Shown: positions 33,396 to 45,819, counted from the first letter of the stretch. The stretch: 64,000 nucleotides of DNA from Pycnopodia helianthoides (GCA_032158295.1 CM063253.1:2759001-2823000), one strand, 5' to 3'. Made by a program: numbers and translations. The notes: generated by a model not told the origin, from the letters alone.

Positions 33396-33912
33396 AATCT
33401 TATATAGTATCTATTCTGTACAGGATTAGTACAGACATTGTGGGTCGGAGGGCAGCTTGTGAGTTCGAACCTGCAACCCTGTTAATGCTACGAAGGACTG
33501 ACAGACAATGTGTAGACCAGTGAATGTTAAAATGTTCAACTGAATTGAATGAAATTAGAACAATACAAACGGGAGGCATGAATAAACATTTTCTTTTCAA
33601 GGAACAAAGACATCCCCACAAAAAATGGTTAATCTGATTTACTTTCAGCGAGGGGTGGGGGACATGTTTTACGGGCTCTGACCTGCCTCCACCCCCCTCA
33701 TTCCCCCGATCCTCCCCCTCTCCGCCCTCCCCAATATTTTATAGGGTACTAGTTCACGGAAACACCAGTTTGTCCCTTTTGCCCTTTGTTAATAATGAAA
33801 ACAGCGAGGTCTGGAGGTTGAAGCTTACGAAACGCTCCCCGCTCATCCCTTCTCTAGAATCTACAAAAGATCACGAACTCTTAACTTCTCTCATGTTTAA
33901 AAAGGTAACCAT

Positions 33913-34460
33913 TTGAAAACAACTAAAACTACAAAAAGAGACCCCTTAAGGTAATCATAAAATGACTGTGGCTAAAAAGGGACCCCTTAAGGTAGTCACA
34001 AAAACAACTGAGGCTAAAAGGAGACCCCTTAAGGTAGTCATAAAAATAACTGAGGCTCAAAAGAGACCCCTTAAGGCAATCATAAAAACAACTGAGGCTA
34101 AAAGGAGACCCCTTAAGGTAGTCATAAACATAACTGAGGCTGAAAAGAGACCCCTTAAGGCAATCCTAAAAATAGCTGAGGCTCAAAAGACACCCCTTAA
34201 GGCAATCATAAAAAAATAACTGAGGCTCAAAAGAGACCCCTTAAGGCAATCATAAAAAAATAACTGAGGCTCAAAAGAGACCCCTTAAGATAGTCATAAA
34301 AACAACCGAGGCTAAAAGGAGACCCCTTAAGGCAATCATAAAAAAATAACTGAGGCTCAAAGGAGAACCCTTAAGGTACTCATACCAATAAATGAGGTTA
34401 TCATAACATAACTGTGGCTAAAAAGAGACCCCTTAAGGTTCTAACACAAATAACTCGGGG
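33913..34460. repeat. 42-bp minisatellite, about 12 copies
   Basis: Unit contains aaaagagaccccttaaggca, atcataaaaa and taactgaggct. Because 42 is divisible by three, one frame stays open for 85 codons (33962-34219). That frame breaks where units gain bases. Confidence 0.95.
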
Positions 34461-34554
34461 TAGAAAAGACATTCCTTGGGGTCTTTTATGCCCTCAAATA
34501 TTATGCCACTTGGAATGATTGTTGGGGTTCTGAATGAGTGCTTGGTCAGCCTAC

Positions 34555-34716
34555 CTTTTCTCGAGGCTGCCAGACATCTAAACCAAAGTCTTGCTTTGGT
34601 GCCGTGGGCCTCCTCGATGCCGTAGAGTTCATTACTGGAGACGGAACAGCAGCTGCCGGTTGATTAGCGGCCATTATGTCATCAAAAACCAAGGAGTCGA
34701 TTTCCGAAGAGAGGCA
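34555..34716 (-). CDS. Exon-like segment of an unidentified minus-strand gene
   Basis: Between the acceptor-like ...gtccctgcag and the donor AAAAG|gtaggc the minus strand is open for 54 codons in phase 0: CLSSEIDSLVFDDI, then MAANQPAAAVPSPVMN, then STASRRPTAPKQDFGLDVW, ending QPREK. An ATG at 34674 could instead make it a first coding exon. The composition (acidic start, Ala/Pro/Ser linker, then RRP and a QDFGLDVW motif) looks protein-like, but no family is recognised. The plus strand also has a short open start from 34676 to a gtaagg at 34751, so the strand is not certain. Its phase-0 donor would fit the phase-0 acceptors of the candidate terminal exon at 30161-30415. Confidence 0.4.
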
Positions 34717-34749
34717 CTGCAGGGACTACTCGTCCTTAATGGATTTGCC

Positions 34750-37318
34750 TGTAAGGGTAGGTTGGCTTTCGCTTCGAGATGGCTTTGCAAGTGTCACCGT
34801 ACAAGCATGGCGATTGCTAAAGGACTATAGATTGAGGATCGTTCTGGAATTTTAAAGGAAAACAATAGCTTTAAAATGCTACATAGCCGAAGTGTTAGTG
34901 TTTTATTATGCACATTGTGCTAATGGCAGAGCTGCTTTTCAATACACGTGCGAGGCGAGGGTTGATCGCTCTGTTTCCCCCATGGACGGTCAGTAATGGT
35001 GCCCATTCAACTCGGCAACAGTCGTGACCAAGGGAGTACACGTTCCTATACACTCTTTACGGTATCCAATATCATACTGACTACTAGATCGAAGCACAAT
35101 AAAATACAGCCCGTGTGTATTATTTTCACCGACACCATTTGGTTTATTATTTCAACTATAAAGTCACCCCTGGTATTAAAACGAACGGTACTTGCCTTTT
35201 CAATAATAAGCACGCTAAGGTTTCCCGCGTAGTTCCTTTACAATCCCGGGTTCCTCGTGACAATGAAGTCAGTCTTGTTAGACGATGTGTAGTACATGAG
35301 TTCTTCTCATGTTACTCTTAGGTTATCCAGAGGTCTTGCCGCTAAGCCCCTGCCTCTTAAACTCCCGTGTGTGTGTGTGTACAGTGAGACTTTCCTCAGA
35401 AGATCATACGTAACACGCATTTGACACAGGGGACTATTCCAGTCCAGAAATAGTGCAACAACTCAGAGAATATTCAACATCATCAGACGTCTTCAACCCG
35501 TCGATGATAACCGCGTACCTCTGGGCAACCCAACAAACAGATACGAGCTTCGTACAAGGGGTACCACTATTCTAATGAATGGCAAAATTATTACCTATGG
35601 TTGAACCCCAATGAATAAGCAGGGAGGAGGTTGTTAGGCCGTGAGTGGATGGACACGCGCGGGGTTGAAGGATGCCGGGCCGTGGTTGTATTATACGGAG
35701 CAGCGGAGGCAGAGGGAGAGAGAGCACAGTTTGATGATGTGGATGTGTATACTGCTGATAATAAACCGCTAGCGTCTACAATGTACGTATAGACATTCAC
35801 GGCGCCACTGGTTCTATTGATTCACAGCAGTGGGAATACTAATCAGCTATGCGCCTATGACCCTCATGGTTGTGAGTGCTTTCTCCCCATCTCTCCCTCT
35901 TTATGTGTCTATCTCTCTCTTTCTCTCTCCAACCACCGTTCAGAAAGGATGACTTGGGCACACCGCATTATCATTTACAATATTTTGCCTGATCTCCCCT
36001 CGGAATCGTGCACCAACACTGGGGCTTAATTAATTCAGGGATTCCCCAATATACACTCGGCATGTTATTGTAAAGGCATTTTTTTTTAAACATTACACGT
36101 CGTCTTTAATATTTCATTGGTTTGAAGGAAAAAAAAGAAGGAAAAAAAACCTGAAAAACCACTCCATCACTGCAAGATCGTTTAGGGAATCTCTCATGCT
36201 TTGAAAATTCGGGCATTGATTCGTGAATTATTCAGGAGGTCAAACGCAGAGAGGTCATTATAAAATGGCCGCATCAACAAAAATAGAAACATAAGAGGAC
36301 CAAAACATGAAACTTGATGCAGGTATGTCGTTTCAGCAATGCATGGAATTCACAGTTCTCAATTTCATCCCCCATTGTAATAAATTGTGGCTCAGTCATA
36401 CCCCCCCCCCCTCCCTCCATAGTCTATCAAAGGTCACTCCAATTAAATTGCGTAACCTAATTAGAACATCCGTTCACCACTTCTAATGGCCGCCTACATT
36501 TAAATCGTAGGGAGACACTGGTGAGTGTTACTTTATCGCCCCCCTAACCTAAAAAGAATACGACTCTCCACCGTGACAATCGTGTCACGTGGTGTATAGT
36601 TGAGAGTCAATCACCTAGATATCGTAACCGCGAAACCTCGGGGTTGTGATGTGTGAGGACAGCAAATCGAAAAAACTTGTCATCAGAGAATGTTTTTTAT
36701 TTAATTTGACAATTGGATACTGAATATAGACCCCCCTCCCCATCACACACACACACACACACACACACGTCAGGAGTTCAGCGCACATTATTGGCTTTTT
36801 TTTTCCTTGTTCGTGGATATCACTTATTGGTCGACATGCGTCATTCAGAGAATATTGTAGGCGACTGACATTATTTGAGTCGTTTGTCTTGTTTCGGTTT
36901 ATCGACGCCTCTGAGTCCAGCCTACGTTTAGCCAGCGACATCGTTGCGATCGATTGCCATGTTTCATCATGTAAAAGTTATTCACCTTCAAGAAACACCC
37001 CCGTTACGCCGAATTAATTCAAATGAATTCATTAAAATAAACGACTTCACTTTATAGGTTGTCATTCATTTATTAAATTACGGCATGCTTGGCCTATTAT
37101 GCCCAAAACGAAGGCTTAATTTAGGTATGGTCTGAACGTTACATTTAATAAACAACTTCATTTAAATGTGACCATTTTCCATTTCATCTGAAATATTCGA
37201 CACCGCGCGGCAAAAGTCAACATTTCTCGACAACGAACGTTCAGAAGAGACAGTTGGGGCATCTTTTAGAGCATGTTTCCTCCCATGTATTGATTAGTTT
37301 GGATACACCAATCAGTGT
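34750..37318. other. Single-copy-looking sequence with weak coding signals
   Basis: A minus-strand frame from ATG at 36941 starts MSLAKRRLDSEASINRNKTN but soon runs through the (AC)n tract. A Ser/Thr/Pro-rich minus-strand frame at 35612-35800 meets a gtaata donor. Neither is firm. Confidence 0.25.
36738..36768 (+). repeat. AC microsatellite
   Basis: (CA)n of about 15 units. Confidence 0.9.
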
Positions 37319-37559
37319 ATGTATGTATGTATGAGTGTAAATGAAACAAACAAACAAACAAACAACATTTGGGTTGTCATCCTCAAACGGGCAAGCTACA
37401 AAATGGGATATGACGTTCTTATACCCTCAGCGATAATAAACTTAAAACTGAGCATACATAATCTTCATCGGAATCATGCAATTGCGTATGCATGTGCACG
37501 GTGTATTTTTTTTCAACATCATGTCATACGGGGAGATAGATAACGTAAAGCTTCCGCTA

Positions 37560-37905
37560 TTAAAGGTATACACGTTGCCTTGGATCGGGCGAGTTGGTCT
37601 ATAAAAAGCGTTTGTAACCGTTTGTTATAAAATGCATATGGTTATAGAAAGATGTTTTAAAAGTAGAATACAATGATCCACACAAATATGCCTCGAAATT
37701 GCGTGGTTGACTCCACAAAATGGCCGACCGTGTTAGTTCACGATGTAAAAGGAGAACCACGCAATTTCGAGGCATATTTGTGTGGATCACTGTATTCTAC
37801 TTTTAAAACATCTTTCTAACTATATGCATTTATTTAAAAAACAAAAACGGTTAGAAACGCTTTTTATTGACCAACTCGCCCGATCCAAGGCAACGTGTAC
37901 CTTTA
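37560..37905. mobile_element. MITE family G, full long-palindrome copy
   Basis: ttaaaggtatacacgttgcc to ggcaacgtgtacctttaa. The arms stay complementary for over 140 bases, including ccacacaaatatgcctcg and its reverse complement. The centre is cacaaaatggccgaccgtgt. Confidence 0.85.
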
Positions 37906-37918
37906 AAGTATAGACCGG

Positions 37919-38236
37919 TGCTATAGACCTTTTATTTCAACGTCACAGCCCGAGTTTTTGCCAACCAAGGTTGAAAAACTATGGAAAGCCATAAATGCAA
38001 AGCAGAAAACAGATAGCCAGAGTTTGTAACAATGTCAGACAAATATTCAAAAATACTATTGAATTTATTGGAAACAAAGCAACTAACCATGGGATGTACT
38101 TGTGTCAAATGAAAATTTGCAAAAGTGATGAATTTTGTCACCTTGTCTGTTAACACGACTGAATATTTTGCCAACATTCGGCTGTCCATGCCAACCAGCG
38201 CAGTTTGTTAATCAACAATGGAAAGGTCTATATAGC
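37919..38236. mobile_element. Possible short-TIR MITE
   Basis: ctatagaccttttatttc at the left and aatggaaaggtctatatag at the right form a short inverted repeat around 290 bases of AT-rich sequence. Confidence 0.4.
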
Positions 38237-38702
38237 TAGGTGATGACCGCATCATTAGACTAGAAGGAAATGCCACCTCAGCGGTTAGCGACTAATGGAG
38301 GCCTCCATAGCAGCTCGCGTTATGGCGTGTACCAATAATTACCACTGGCTGCATGTATATAGCACAATATTGACCAATGTTGACCTTGATTGGTAACTTA
38401 CAATGCACCGGCTTGCCCCCACCATACATGGCAACCGAGGTATACAACAATTAGTATGCACAGTTTCTCAGCACAAGGCGCTTCTTCTTTTTAGTGACAA
38501 TCCAACATCACGACGTGCGTGTGTCCTGACATTTTGGACACGACTTGTATATGCACATTGTTGTAATCAGAGTCTCGGATACAAACGAATAAAGAGAGCG
38601 AAAATAAACAGAAGGCGACTAAAATACAGACAGACAGTTTGACGACAAACATTCTACGTCCACATCTGATGCATCAAAGCAGTATACATTTCAAGCGGTG
38701 TT

Positions 38703-39085
38703 TTAAAGGCAGGGTATACTTTTGGTAATTGTCAAAGACTAGTATCCTCACATGGGTGTATCCCAACATAAACTATTATGCATAACAATACCGAACATGT
38801 GAAATTTGGGCTCGATTGGGTTATCGAAGTTGCAGGAAAAAATAAAGTAAGAAAGAAAAAACCTTGTTGCATAGACTTTGTGTGCTTTCAGATGCCTGAG
38901 AGAAGCTTTTCTCAGATTCAGTTTTTTGAATGAAAACTTTTTACCTTATTCTCTTAAAAAACAAATTACCTCAAAGGTGGTCGTTTCTACCAATGTAATA
39001 TAACACCTAGTGCTCTTTACCAAGTAAGTTTTCACGGTCATTTATAACTTGTGGAGTAATTTCTAAAAATATACCCTGCCTTTAA
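38703..39085. mobile_element. MITE family E
   Basis: ttaaaggcagggtatacttt to aaatataccctgcctttaa. Its middle resembles family F in order (tcgattgggttatcgaagtt, ttgcatagactttgtgtgct) but the terminal repeats differ. Confidence 0.7.
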
Positions 39086-39297
39086 GCAATTTCATTACAT
39101 GAAACAGATAGAAGATCTAACTAAAGGTCAAGAGAAGACAAGAACAAACGACAAAAGACAATACAAATATCGGTTTTGTGTTAATAATTAGAGTAAATGC
39201 GAGAAAATTGATTGTCGTTTCTTTTTCTTTTCTTATTGAGTAGTACAAGCATATGTTGGTAACGCGTATCAGTGCAAAATAAGGTGTACATTTAAGT

Positions 39298-39692
39298 TTA
39301 AAGGAACATTACAGAATTGGTAAGAAAAGAACTTGTAAAATATACTTTTGATCACAGATTTACACAAAACTTACACGGTCTAATGATGATGATAGTAGAC
39401 AACATCCCTTGAAATATTTCTGTCTGAAATGTCATATTTGATGAGAAATGAATAAACTAATTTTCCGATTGGAGTTTATCGCTCAGTGAGCGTTTTATTC
39501 ATTTGTTGAATCTTTATGATTTCATGCAAAAATGTGTAATCGGTTTTCACTATTTTCTCGTGACCCAGATGGCCGATCGATCTCAACCTTCTACAGGTTT
39601 GTCAGTTTATGTATATGGTGGATTACATAAAAAGCTTACACTGCCACCAACTGTTTTGTTAGCAGGAAACCAATTCTGTAATGTTCCTTTAA
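39298..39692 (-). mobile_element. MITE family A, copy 6
   Basis: Complete copy of about 395 bases with ends ttaaaggaacattacagaat and attctgtaatgttcctttaa, reverse orientation. Part of it (39503 on) is open by chance. Confidence 0.85.
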
Positions 39693-39724
39693 GGCCTACT
39701 CGGGTTGCCTTTTAAAAAGTCAGT

Positions 39725-39825
39725 TTAGACCTTTAAGGGGTTGTTTGTCTGTTTGTTGTGGTGTATGTTTGTTTGTTTGTTTGCTTTGGTTTGTTTTTGT
39801 CTGTTTTTTGTTTTGTTTTTTTGTC
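39725..39825 (+). repeat. GTTT-rich low-complexity tract
   Basis: (GTTT)n with interruptions. Confidence 0.85.
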
Positions 39826-40017
39826 ATCTCTAATGGTATACCTAAATTCAATTTGAGGGGAGCAGTATCGACAGTGCTAGAAAAGTAGATCAAAGAGCAT
39901 GATGTCTTTACAGTACACATGGAGAAAATAACAGCTATTTTTCACATACAAAATGTCCGAGTTCAGCTAACAGACTGAACCTTCTCATCGCTGCGGGAAT
40001 ACTGTGCACAAGTTGAC

Positions 40018-40150
40018 GGCTTAATTCAGGCTGGCTGGGTGATTTCTTCCCCGACTTTCACCTCTGTGGACTCCGGTTCAAATCCCTGACCAAGGTCTTA
40101 CAATGTGGATTGCGTTTTGCACTCCTGATTGCATGTGTTTTCCCTTTTTT
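40018..40150 (+). mobile_element. tRNA-derived SINE (CAGGCTGGCT head family), plus
   Basis: Head caggctggctgggtg, B-box-like ccggttcaaatccc and body gtggattgcgttttgc, ending in a T run. It is the diverged relative of 13846-14008 and 57118-57290. Confidence 0.6.
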
Positions 40151-40922
40151 TTTTTCAGCCTACACCTAAAAACTGAAATGTCTTCGTCTGCTCTACACAT
40201 ACCAGGTATCTTCTGGCCCTTTTTTTGCAGCACACGTCGGCTATGGTGTCAACAGTTAAGGGATAGGCTGTTCTTCCCTGCGACTCCGTAGCCAGCGTGT
40301 GCTGCAGAACATAAATTTGCCTTCGGGCCTACTACGGGTTAATGTAGTGCCATTATACTTCTGAGGATCTCTCATGTATCTATCTTCGAGAAGGATTTAT
40401 ATGAAACATAATATTATATCAAAACAAAGCTCATCAATGGAGAGCATTTACATGCTGAGAAAGCAGAAATTAGTAAATAATTTTTGTTGAAAAAAGAATG
40501 TCAGCAATTCATAAAAATGATTGATGACGCTGGGGGTGGGTGGGGAAAGGGCAGATTTAGTAGAACTGGATACCCCGTTCCTTCACTATCGTATCACACT
40601 ACTACCCTAGCTCCAGGAGAAACAGTCGCCCTCGTAAATAGAGTAATCACTCGCTAGGTGCCACACTTCTGTTAAAGTCGGGCTACACCGATCAGATCGG
40701 ACATTTTAAAGGCTAATTTATGTCACCTTGTCAACTGATGGGACACCCTCCTGATTAAAGTGTGCTTGGATCTCTTATATACCATGGCAATGGACGTGTC
40801 GATGTCATGGCGAATGGGACACTCTAGTCAAACAGTTTAACGCCAGGACAAGTTTAATCTGACAAACTGTTGGCCACGAGTACACAAGTGGGCACGATTG
40901 TGAGCTACGTACATTTCATCTC

Positions 40923-41308
40923 TAGGCACTGGACACTTTTGGTAATTACTCAAAAAAATTGTTAGCATAAAAACTTACTTGGTAACGAGCAATGGAGAGC
41001 TGTTGATAGTATAAAACATTGTGAGAAACGGCTCCCTCTGAAGTAACGTAGTTTTTGAGAAAGAAGTAATTTCTCAGTAAAATATTTGAATTGATTTTGA
41101 GACCTCACGCGTGAGGTCTTGAAATCAAGCATCTGAAAGCACACAACTTCGTGTGACAAGAGTGTTTTTTCTGCCATTATTATCTCGCAACTTCGACGAC
41201 CAATCGAATCCAAATTTTCACAGGTTTGTTATTTTGTGCATAATGTTGAGATACACCAAGTGAGAAGACTGGTCTTTGACAATTACCAAAGGTGTCCAGT
41301 GTGTTTAA
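40923..41308. mobile_element. MITE family F, copy 3
   Basis: aggcactggacacttttggt to accaaaggtgtccagtgtgt. It contains both the seryl-rich arm region (gagaaacggctccctctgaa) and the core tcgaatccaaattttcacag. Confidence 0.75.
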
Positions 41309-41371
41309 ACAATGTGTGTATATCTGTGTGTCTCTGGGTGTGCATGGGCTTATGTTCATAATAAAATCGGT

Positions 41372-41545
41372 ACATTATGGAGACCGAGGACAAAAGAAAA
41401 AGTTAAGAACAAAAAGGTCTCCATGCGGAGTTTCTAAAGACTGGGTGCTCAACAATATATTTTGTGTACAAAGTCTATGGGGAGATGTAAAGTACAGCAA
41501 CAAAGGAAAGAACAATAGAAGTCTCCACAGGGTGCGAGTCTGGGC
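41372..41545. repeat. Dispersed repeat, second copy
   Basis: Partner of 927-1110, continuing rightwards into a run of aggtccacgatt-type pieces (41600-41900 and 42165-42265) that are partly duplicated around the SINE at 41928-42088. Confidence 0.6.
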
Positions 41546-41927
41546 ATGCGCACGGGCCCTTGTGTGGTCTTTGACACAATGAAACAATCGACACCACAAA
41601 GTTTGTCTTTGTTCTACTTGGACCCCACAGAGGAATTCTTTAGAATAGGGAACGAGAGAACAATAGCAGGACCCCACAAACCAGACCCGTAAGGTTGTGT
41701 GTGCGTACCTGTAGTTACGTCTACTATCGCTGTCACAAAGGTAAACAATGGGGTCCACCATTTTGTCAGGACAAAGAGTTGAACAAAGAAGGCTCCACGA
41801 TTGGAGGCCACTGTACATTGTGTATGTAGGTGTACTTGTAGTGACATTCAAACCGAGGACTTATAACAAACTAGGTCCACGATTTAATAGGTGTTAATTT
41901 TTGCATCGGGGATAAAGAATTAAATTT

Positions 41928-42088
41928 TTGGTTTTACCCTTACACCGATGTGTATTAAGCACTGTACTTTCAGTACTTTCCCGAGCTCAGTGAAAAAATC
42001 CACTGGCAAATCACTCGGGTGGGATTCGAACCCACAAACTTTTCGTTGCTAGAGCCGATGTCTTACCACTAGAACACCGAGCTAGCCC
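41928..42088 (-). mobile_element. tRNA-derived SINE with intact tRNA-like head
   Basis: The reverse complement begins gggctagctcggtgttctag, has B box gtgggttcgaatcccac and continues through cccgagtgatttgcc and gggaaagtactgaaagtac to acacatcggtgtaagggt. It is flanked by 36-base direct repeats (41884-41919 and 42136-42171, three mismatches). The head still folds, but an SINE body is attached, so this is not a tRNA gene. Confidence 0.7.
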
Positions 42089-42269
42089 AATGGCTAGAGG
42101 TAGTTCGAATCCTTCGCAGCAGGCACCGCAACGAGTTAATAGATGTTAATTTTTGCATCTGGGATAGAGAAGGTCCACGATTGCTATCACAAAGGAAAAC
42201 AACGAGGTCCACGTTTGTCAGGGCAAAGAGTTGAACAAAAGGAAAGTCAACGATTGGAGGTCATGACAC

Positions 42270-44041
42270 ACTTGTGTGTTCGTCTTTATGATGTTGAAAC
42301 CAAACTCTGGATTCCACGGGAAACCGCAAATTTTCATTCAAAAACACACGATTAATACACGCACAAGATTCGTGGTCATTTATGATACCTTACTGTTTTA
42401 TTAATTTACTTAAAATTAGCCTTAACTTAATGAATAACCTTAGTTAACTTACTTACTTAAATCGATATCCTTTAACTTACTTAGTACATTATTCCTAGTT
42501 TAATAATACTTACAAATACATGTGCATATCTTAGTAGTTGGATATCGTTAATTACCTTGTATAATATAATCCTTAGCCTAAAAAATAGCAGTTTATTACA
42601 ATATGGTGGCCCCAGATTAATTTATTCACACAAAATATTTAACTTAGCAAAAAATATCATCAACATCAAATACAAAAATTTTATGCATGAAAAATAAAAA
42701 AGTTTGACAAGACAGAAGACAAAGAAGTCATTTTAATGACCGACATTCGATGATGACTCAAATTTGTTTTGTCACATAATAATACTATTTCATTTCTGGA
42801 AGTCCCCCTACACCTACACTGGACTTTTGTTGCATATAACATTTGAGGGAAAACGATAATTCACGATAATGTTTCCGAAAGCACACTCGATTTAACTGGA
42901 ATTTTTTGGACCAAAAAACCCCCCCAAAAAACAACAAGAAGTTCTACCTATGCGAATAAAATGAATTTAAAACTATTGTCTTTCGTAACTTTGGAATCAT
43001 CGCCTTGTTCATCAAAATATGTCAGACTGCAAGGAGGAAAAAAAAACTCATTAAGAATCCAGTACTTTAATTACAGCTGAGGTAATTAACATGTTAAAAT
43101 TCCTTATGTGACAAATCGCAAATACATGTACTAATATCAAAACTCAAATCAAAATGTGTCCAGAATAAGATTTTTGTGCCAACTCTTTTCCAAAAAAAAA
43201 AATTGGCATTAATTAATATGTATCACTGTCAGACTAGATAGTCTGTATAAACTGATTCATACATTTGGTTCATAACCCAACATATTAAAGGTGTCATTCC
43301 ACAGGAATGATTCCAGCGAGTGTGGCAAACAAGAAACAAAGAGATGGAGCCGTATGTTAGTACAGGTGTAAAGTGTCCCTTTAAAATGCAATTTCTTGTC
43401 ACGTTCAACATTGTCAAAGTGGAGAAATCCCCTGCTGTTTTTTTTTATTTTTATTTATTAACACAACAGTGACTAAACGCTTGGATTGAGAAATTTGATA
43501 AAGAATCACACACAATGTAGTTTTTTTTTAAGGATACCATATTAGATTCCTAAACACACACACACAATACAGTTAAACTGTGATTCGGATGTGACACTAT
43601 ACCCACAAATCTGACTAATTTGGATTTGCCACTAGTCTCCCCGGATTTACATATAAACTCAGCGTGCACGAATAATAAGGTTCTCTCGAAAGCCCCAAAA
43701 TCCAGCGAAATTGACTGTGATTATTACGAGTTGTATTTTTTTCTGAATACTACAGGGACATTTAAAAAATCTGGGGGATTGGTTTAAATAGTCCACAATA
43801 AAACACTTGCTCGGGTTGAGACTCGACGATATGAATTCATAAACAGACTGCTCTCCCAAGACCTGCGGATGAGGATCTTAAGTCGATGCTTGATCCTTGC
43901 GGTCAGGGTAAAAAAAGCACCGCTGATCATTTTCGTCTCAGCTCGGTCGTTCTCTTCGCAAAAACACCCCTCTTAAAGTGAATCTTAAGGGATTGTATTG
44001 GCACATCAGTAACTCCGTACAGTGATAAAAACCATTACTTA
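42270..44041. other. AT-rich sequence, no feature seen
   Basis: Low-complexity A/T stretches (42380-42720) and no exon or repeat family I can support. Confidence 0.4.
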
Positions 44042-44196
44042 AAGGGAAGGTTCGGTATTGAAAAAAAGGGAAATGAGCAAATTACTTCTTCAAACTCCCT
44101 TGGTATGAAATTGGTAGGAGTAACCCAATTTCTTTTTTTTTTAAAGATACATTTTGTAGGTGTCTGTTTACAAATCTAATAGTGAACCTTCCCACG
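44042..44196. mobile_element. Short MITE with GGGAAGGTTC ends
   Basis: ttaaagggaaggttcggtat at the left and tagtgaaccttccc at the right. About 155 bases. Confidence 0.45.
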
Positions 44197-44393
44197 AGTT
44201 AGATATTTTCTTAATATAGTTGGACTTATTATCAAAAAAATTAGACAATGGCTAAATCTGGCGACATTAATCGTTTATGACATTTCATTATTTAACATCT
44301 TTACAATAAACATTTGCACCTGAGATAAGACAAAGACATAGATAATTATATACACGCATTACTCGTCATCCACACGCATCCAGAATCACTCTC

Positions 44394-44480
44394 ATACACC
44401 ATCCCCCCAACACAGACACAGACACACTGAGACACACCGACACACACCCCCACCCCACCCCACACACACACACAGACAAA
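44394..44480 (+). repeat. CA-rich tract
   Basis: Imperfect (CA)n with cacacc and cagaca variants. Confidence 0.8.
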
Positions 44481-44765
44481 CCCTGTCAGCCACTACTAAT
44501 CAACACTTACGAGAGGCGTCACATTTTGCAGATGCAGAGTTTGAAAATTATCAAACATACAGTGCCCGTTGGACAGGGTTGTTGCTAACAAGCCGTTTTG
44601 AGGATATATTGGGCACATTACTGTGGCCTTACTCGGTTTGGGTCAATTTGTCTGTATACACCCAAATCAAATAGAGCACTCCTTGAGTGTCCAGTCCACA
44701 CATGGAGCTACATGGTCCACCGTACCTGAAAAAGGGCTAGTTGGAGTGATCCAATACCTATTTAC

Positions 44766-44947
44766 AGACCTTTATCGTGGTGTGGCCATCTTGATTTTCT
44801 CCACTCTGAACAAACATAACCAAACCGAGGCTAGAAGGGGGGAAAAATAGTCTGGTTCCTTTTTTCAGTGCAATGAATACTAGCATTCATCACCGTTATC
44901 GGATAGAGGGAACATGACCAAGATGGTGGCAGCCGTGATAAAGGTCT
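44766..44947. mobile_element. MITE with AGACCTTTATC ends
   Basis: agacctttatcgtggtgtgg then ccatcttg at the left is complementary to caagatggtggcagcc then gtgataaaggtct at the right. About 182 bases. Confidence 0.65.
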
Positions 44948-45819
44948 AGTTGAGTGTTGAGAAGCAGGGCGACAGGATTAACCCCAGACCACCATTTCCT
45001 CCCTCCCTCCCTTAAACCTAAGCTGCCCTGATCTTAACTTACTTTACTTACTTCTTACGTCTTACGTTTTTACTTAAAAGTTAAAACTACATTACATTTT
45101 CAGAACCCAGCTATGGCTGATTGTTGTGCGTTTGCTCTCTTTTAGTGTATCTGTTGCAAATGGTTCGCAGTTTCTGACCATTCTCGTCCAAGATGGCATA
45201 CTGCTCATATGCTCATTTGACTGAACCGACACCTAAATATGGGTTGTAGTAAAAAGCCACATCACAACCAAAGCAAAGATTCGACAAGCATTAAAGTATA
45301 CAAACGGTTACGACCTAACTTTATACGACCTTAGAGGTCAAAACTGACAGATACGACCTTGACATGAATCGAGCCACCAGGGTTCAAAACGGTTAAAACT
45401 TACTTCTTAGATTGTACTTAACTACGGAATATGAATGCTGTTCCGCATAAATATACGACTTCATTCTTGTGTAATAATGCATTGCCTGTTATTGCAGTCT
45501 TTCTCTACTTTAAAAAAAATGCATGCTTCCAAGCCTTTAACAAGCACTCTGTTTCAATCGTACATCGCTGACTGCACGCTCACAACAATAACAAACATAA
45601 AAGAGAAGGCATCACTGACTACAGAATCAATGCTTTGGTTATTGACTTAGCATCTAAGACACACCAAGCTGACAAGCAAAACGAGCGAGATGCAGAGGAT
45701 ATACTTAAATGGATTCACCACGCACAGCAAGCACTTCCAAGTGTCTTCACAAACAGCTCCGCATATTAGTTGGTACAGACTTTCTGATCCGGATCATCGT
45801 TACTGAATACTGTTGGAAC

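Noticed and set aside
33440..33500. Another tRNA-like head (agttcgaacct)
   Set aside because: Only a B-box-like match; no cloverleaf and no matching SINE body that I could recognise.
36615..36941. A 108-codon minus-strand frame starting MSLAKRRLDSEAS
   Set aside because: The start is plausible, but the frame runs through the (AC)n tract, giving CVCVCVCV, and no good donor lies before it.
41375..41851. A 158-codon minus-strand open frame
   Set aside because: It lies in the dispersed repeat shared with 927-1110 and in its partly duplicated extension. It reads like translated repeat.
42010..42088. tRNA gene on the minus strand
   Set aside because: It has a good B box and partial cloverleaf but continues into a SINE body seen elsewhere in the window, so it is a SINE head.
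43285..43385. MITE between ttaaaggtgtcatt and gtccctttaa
   Set aside because: The two ends do not form a convincing inverted repeat beyond the first seven bases.
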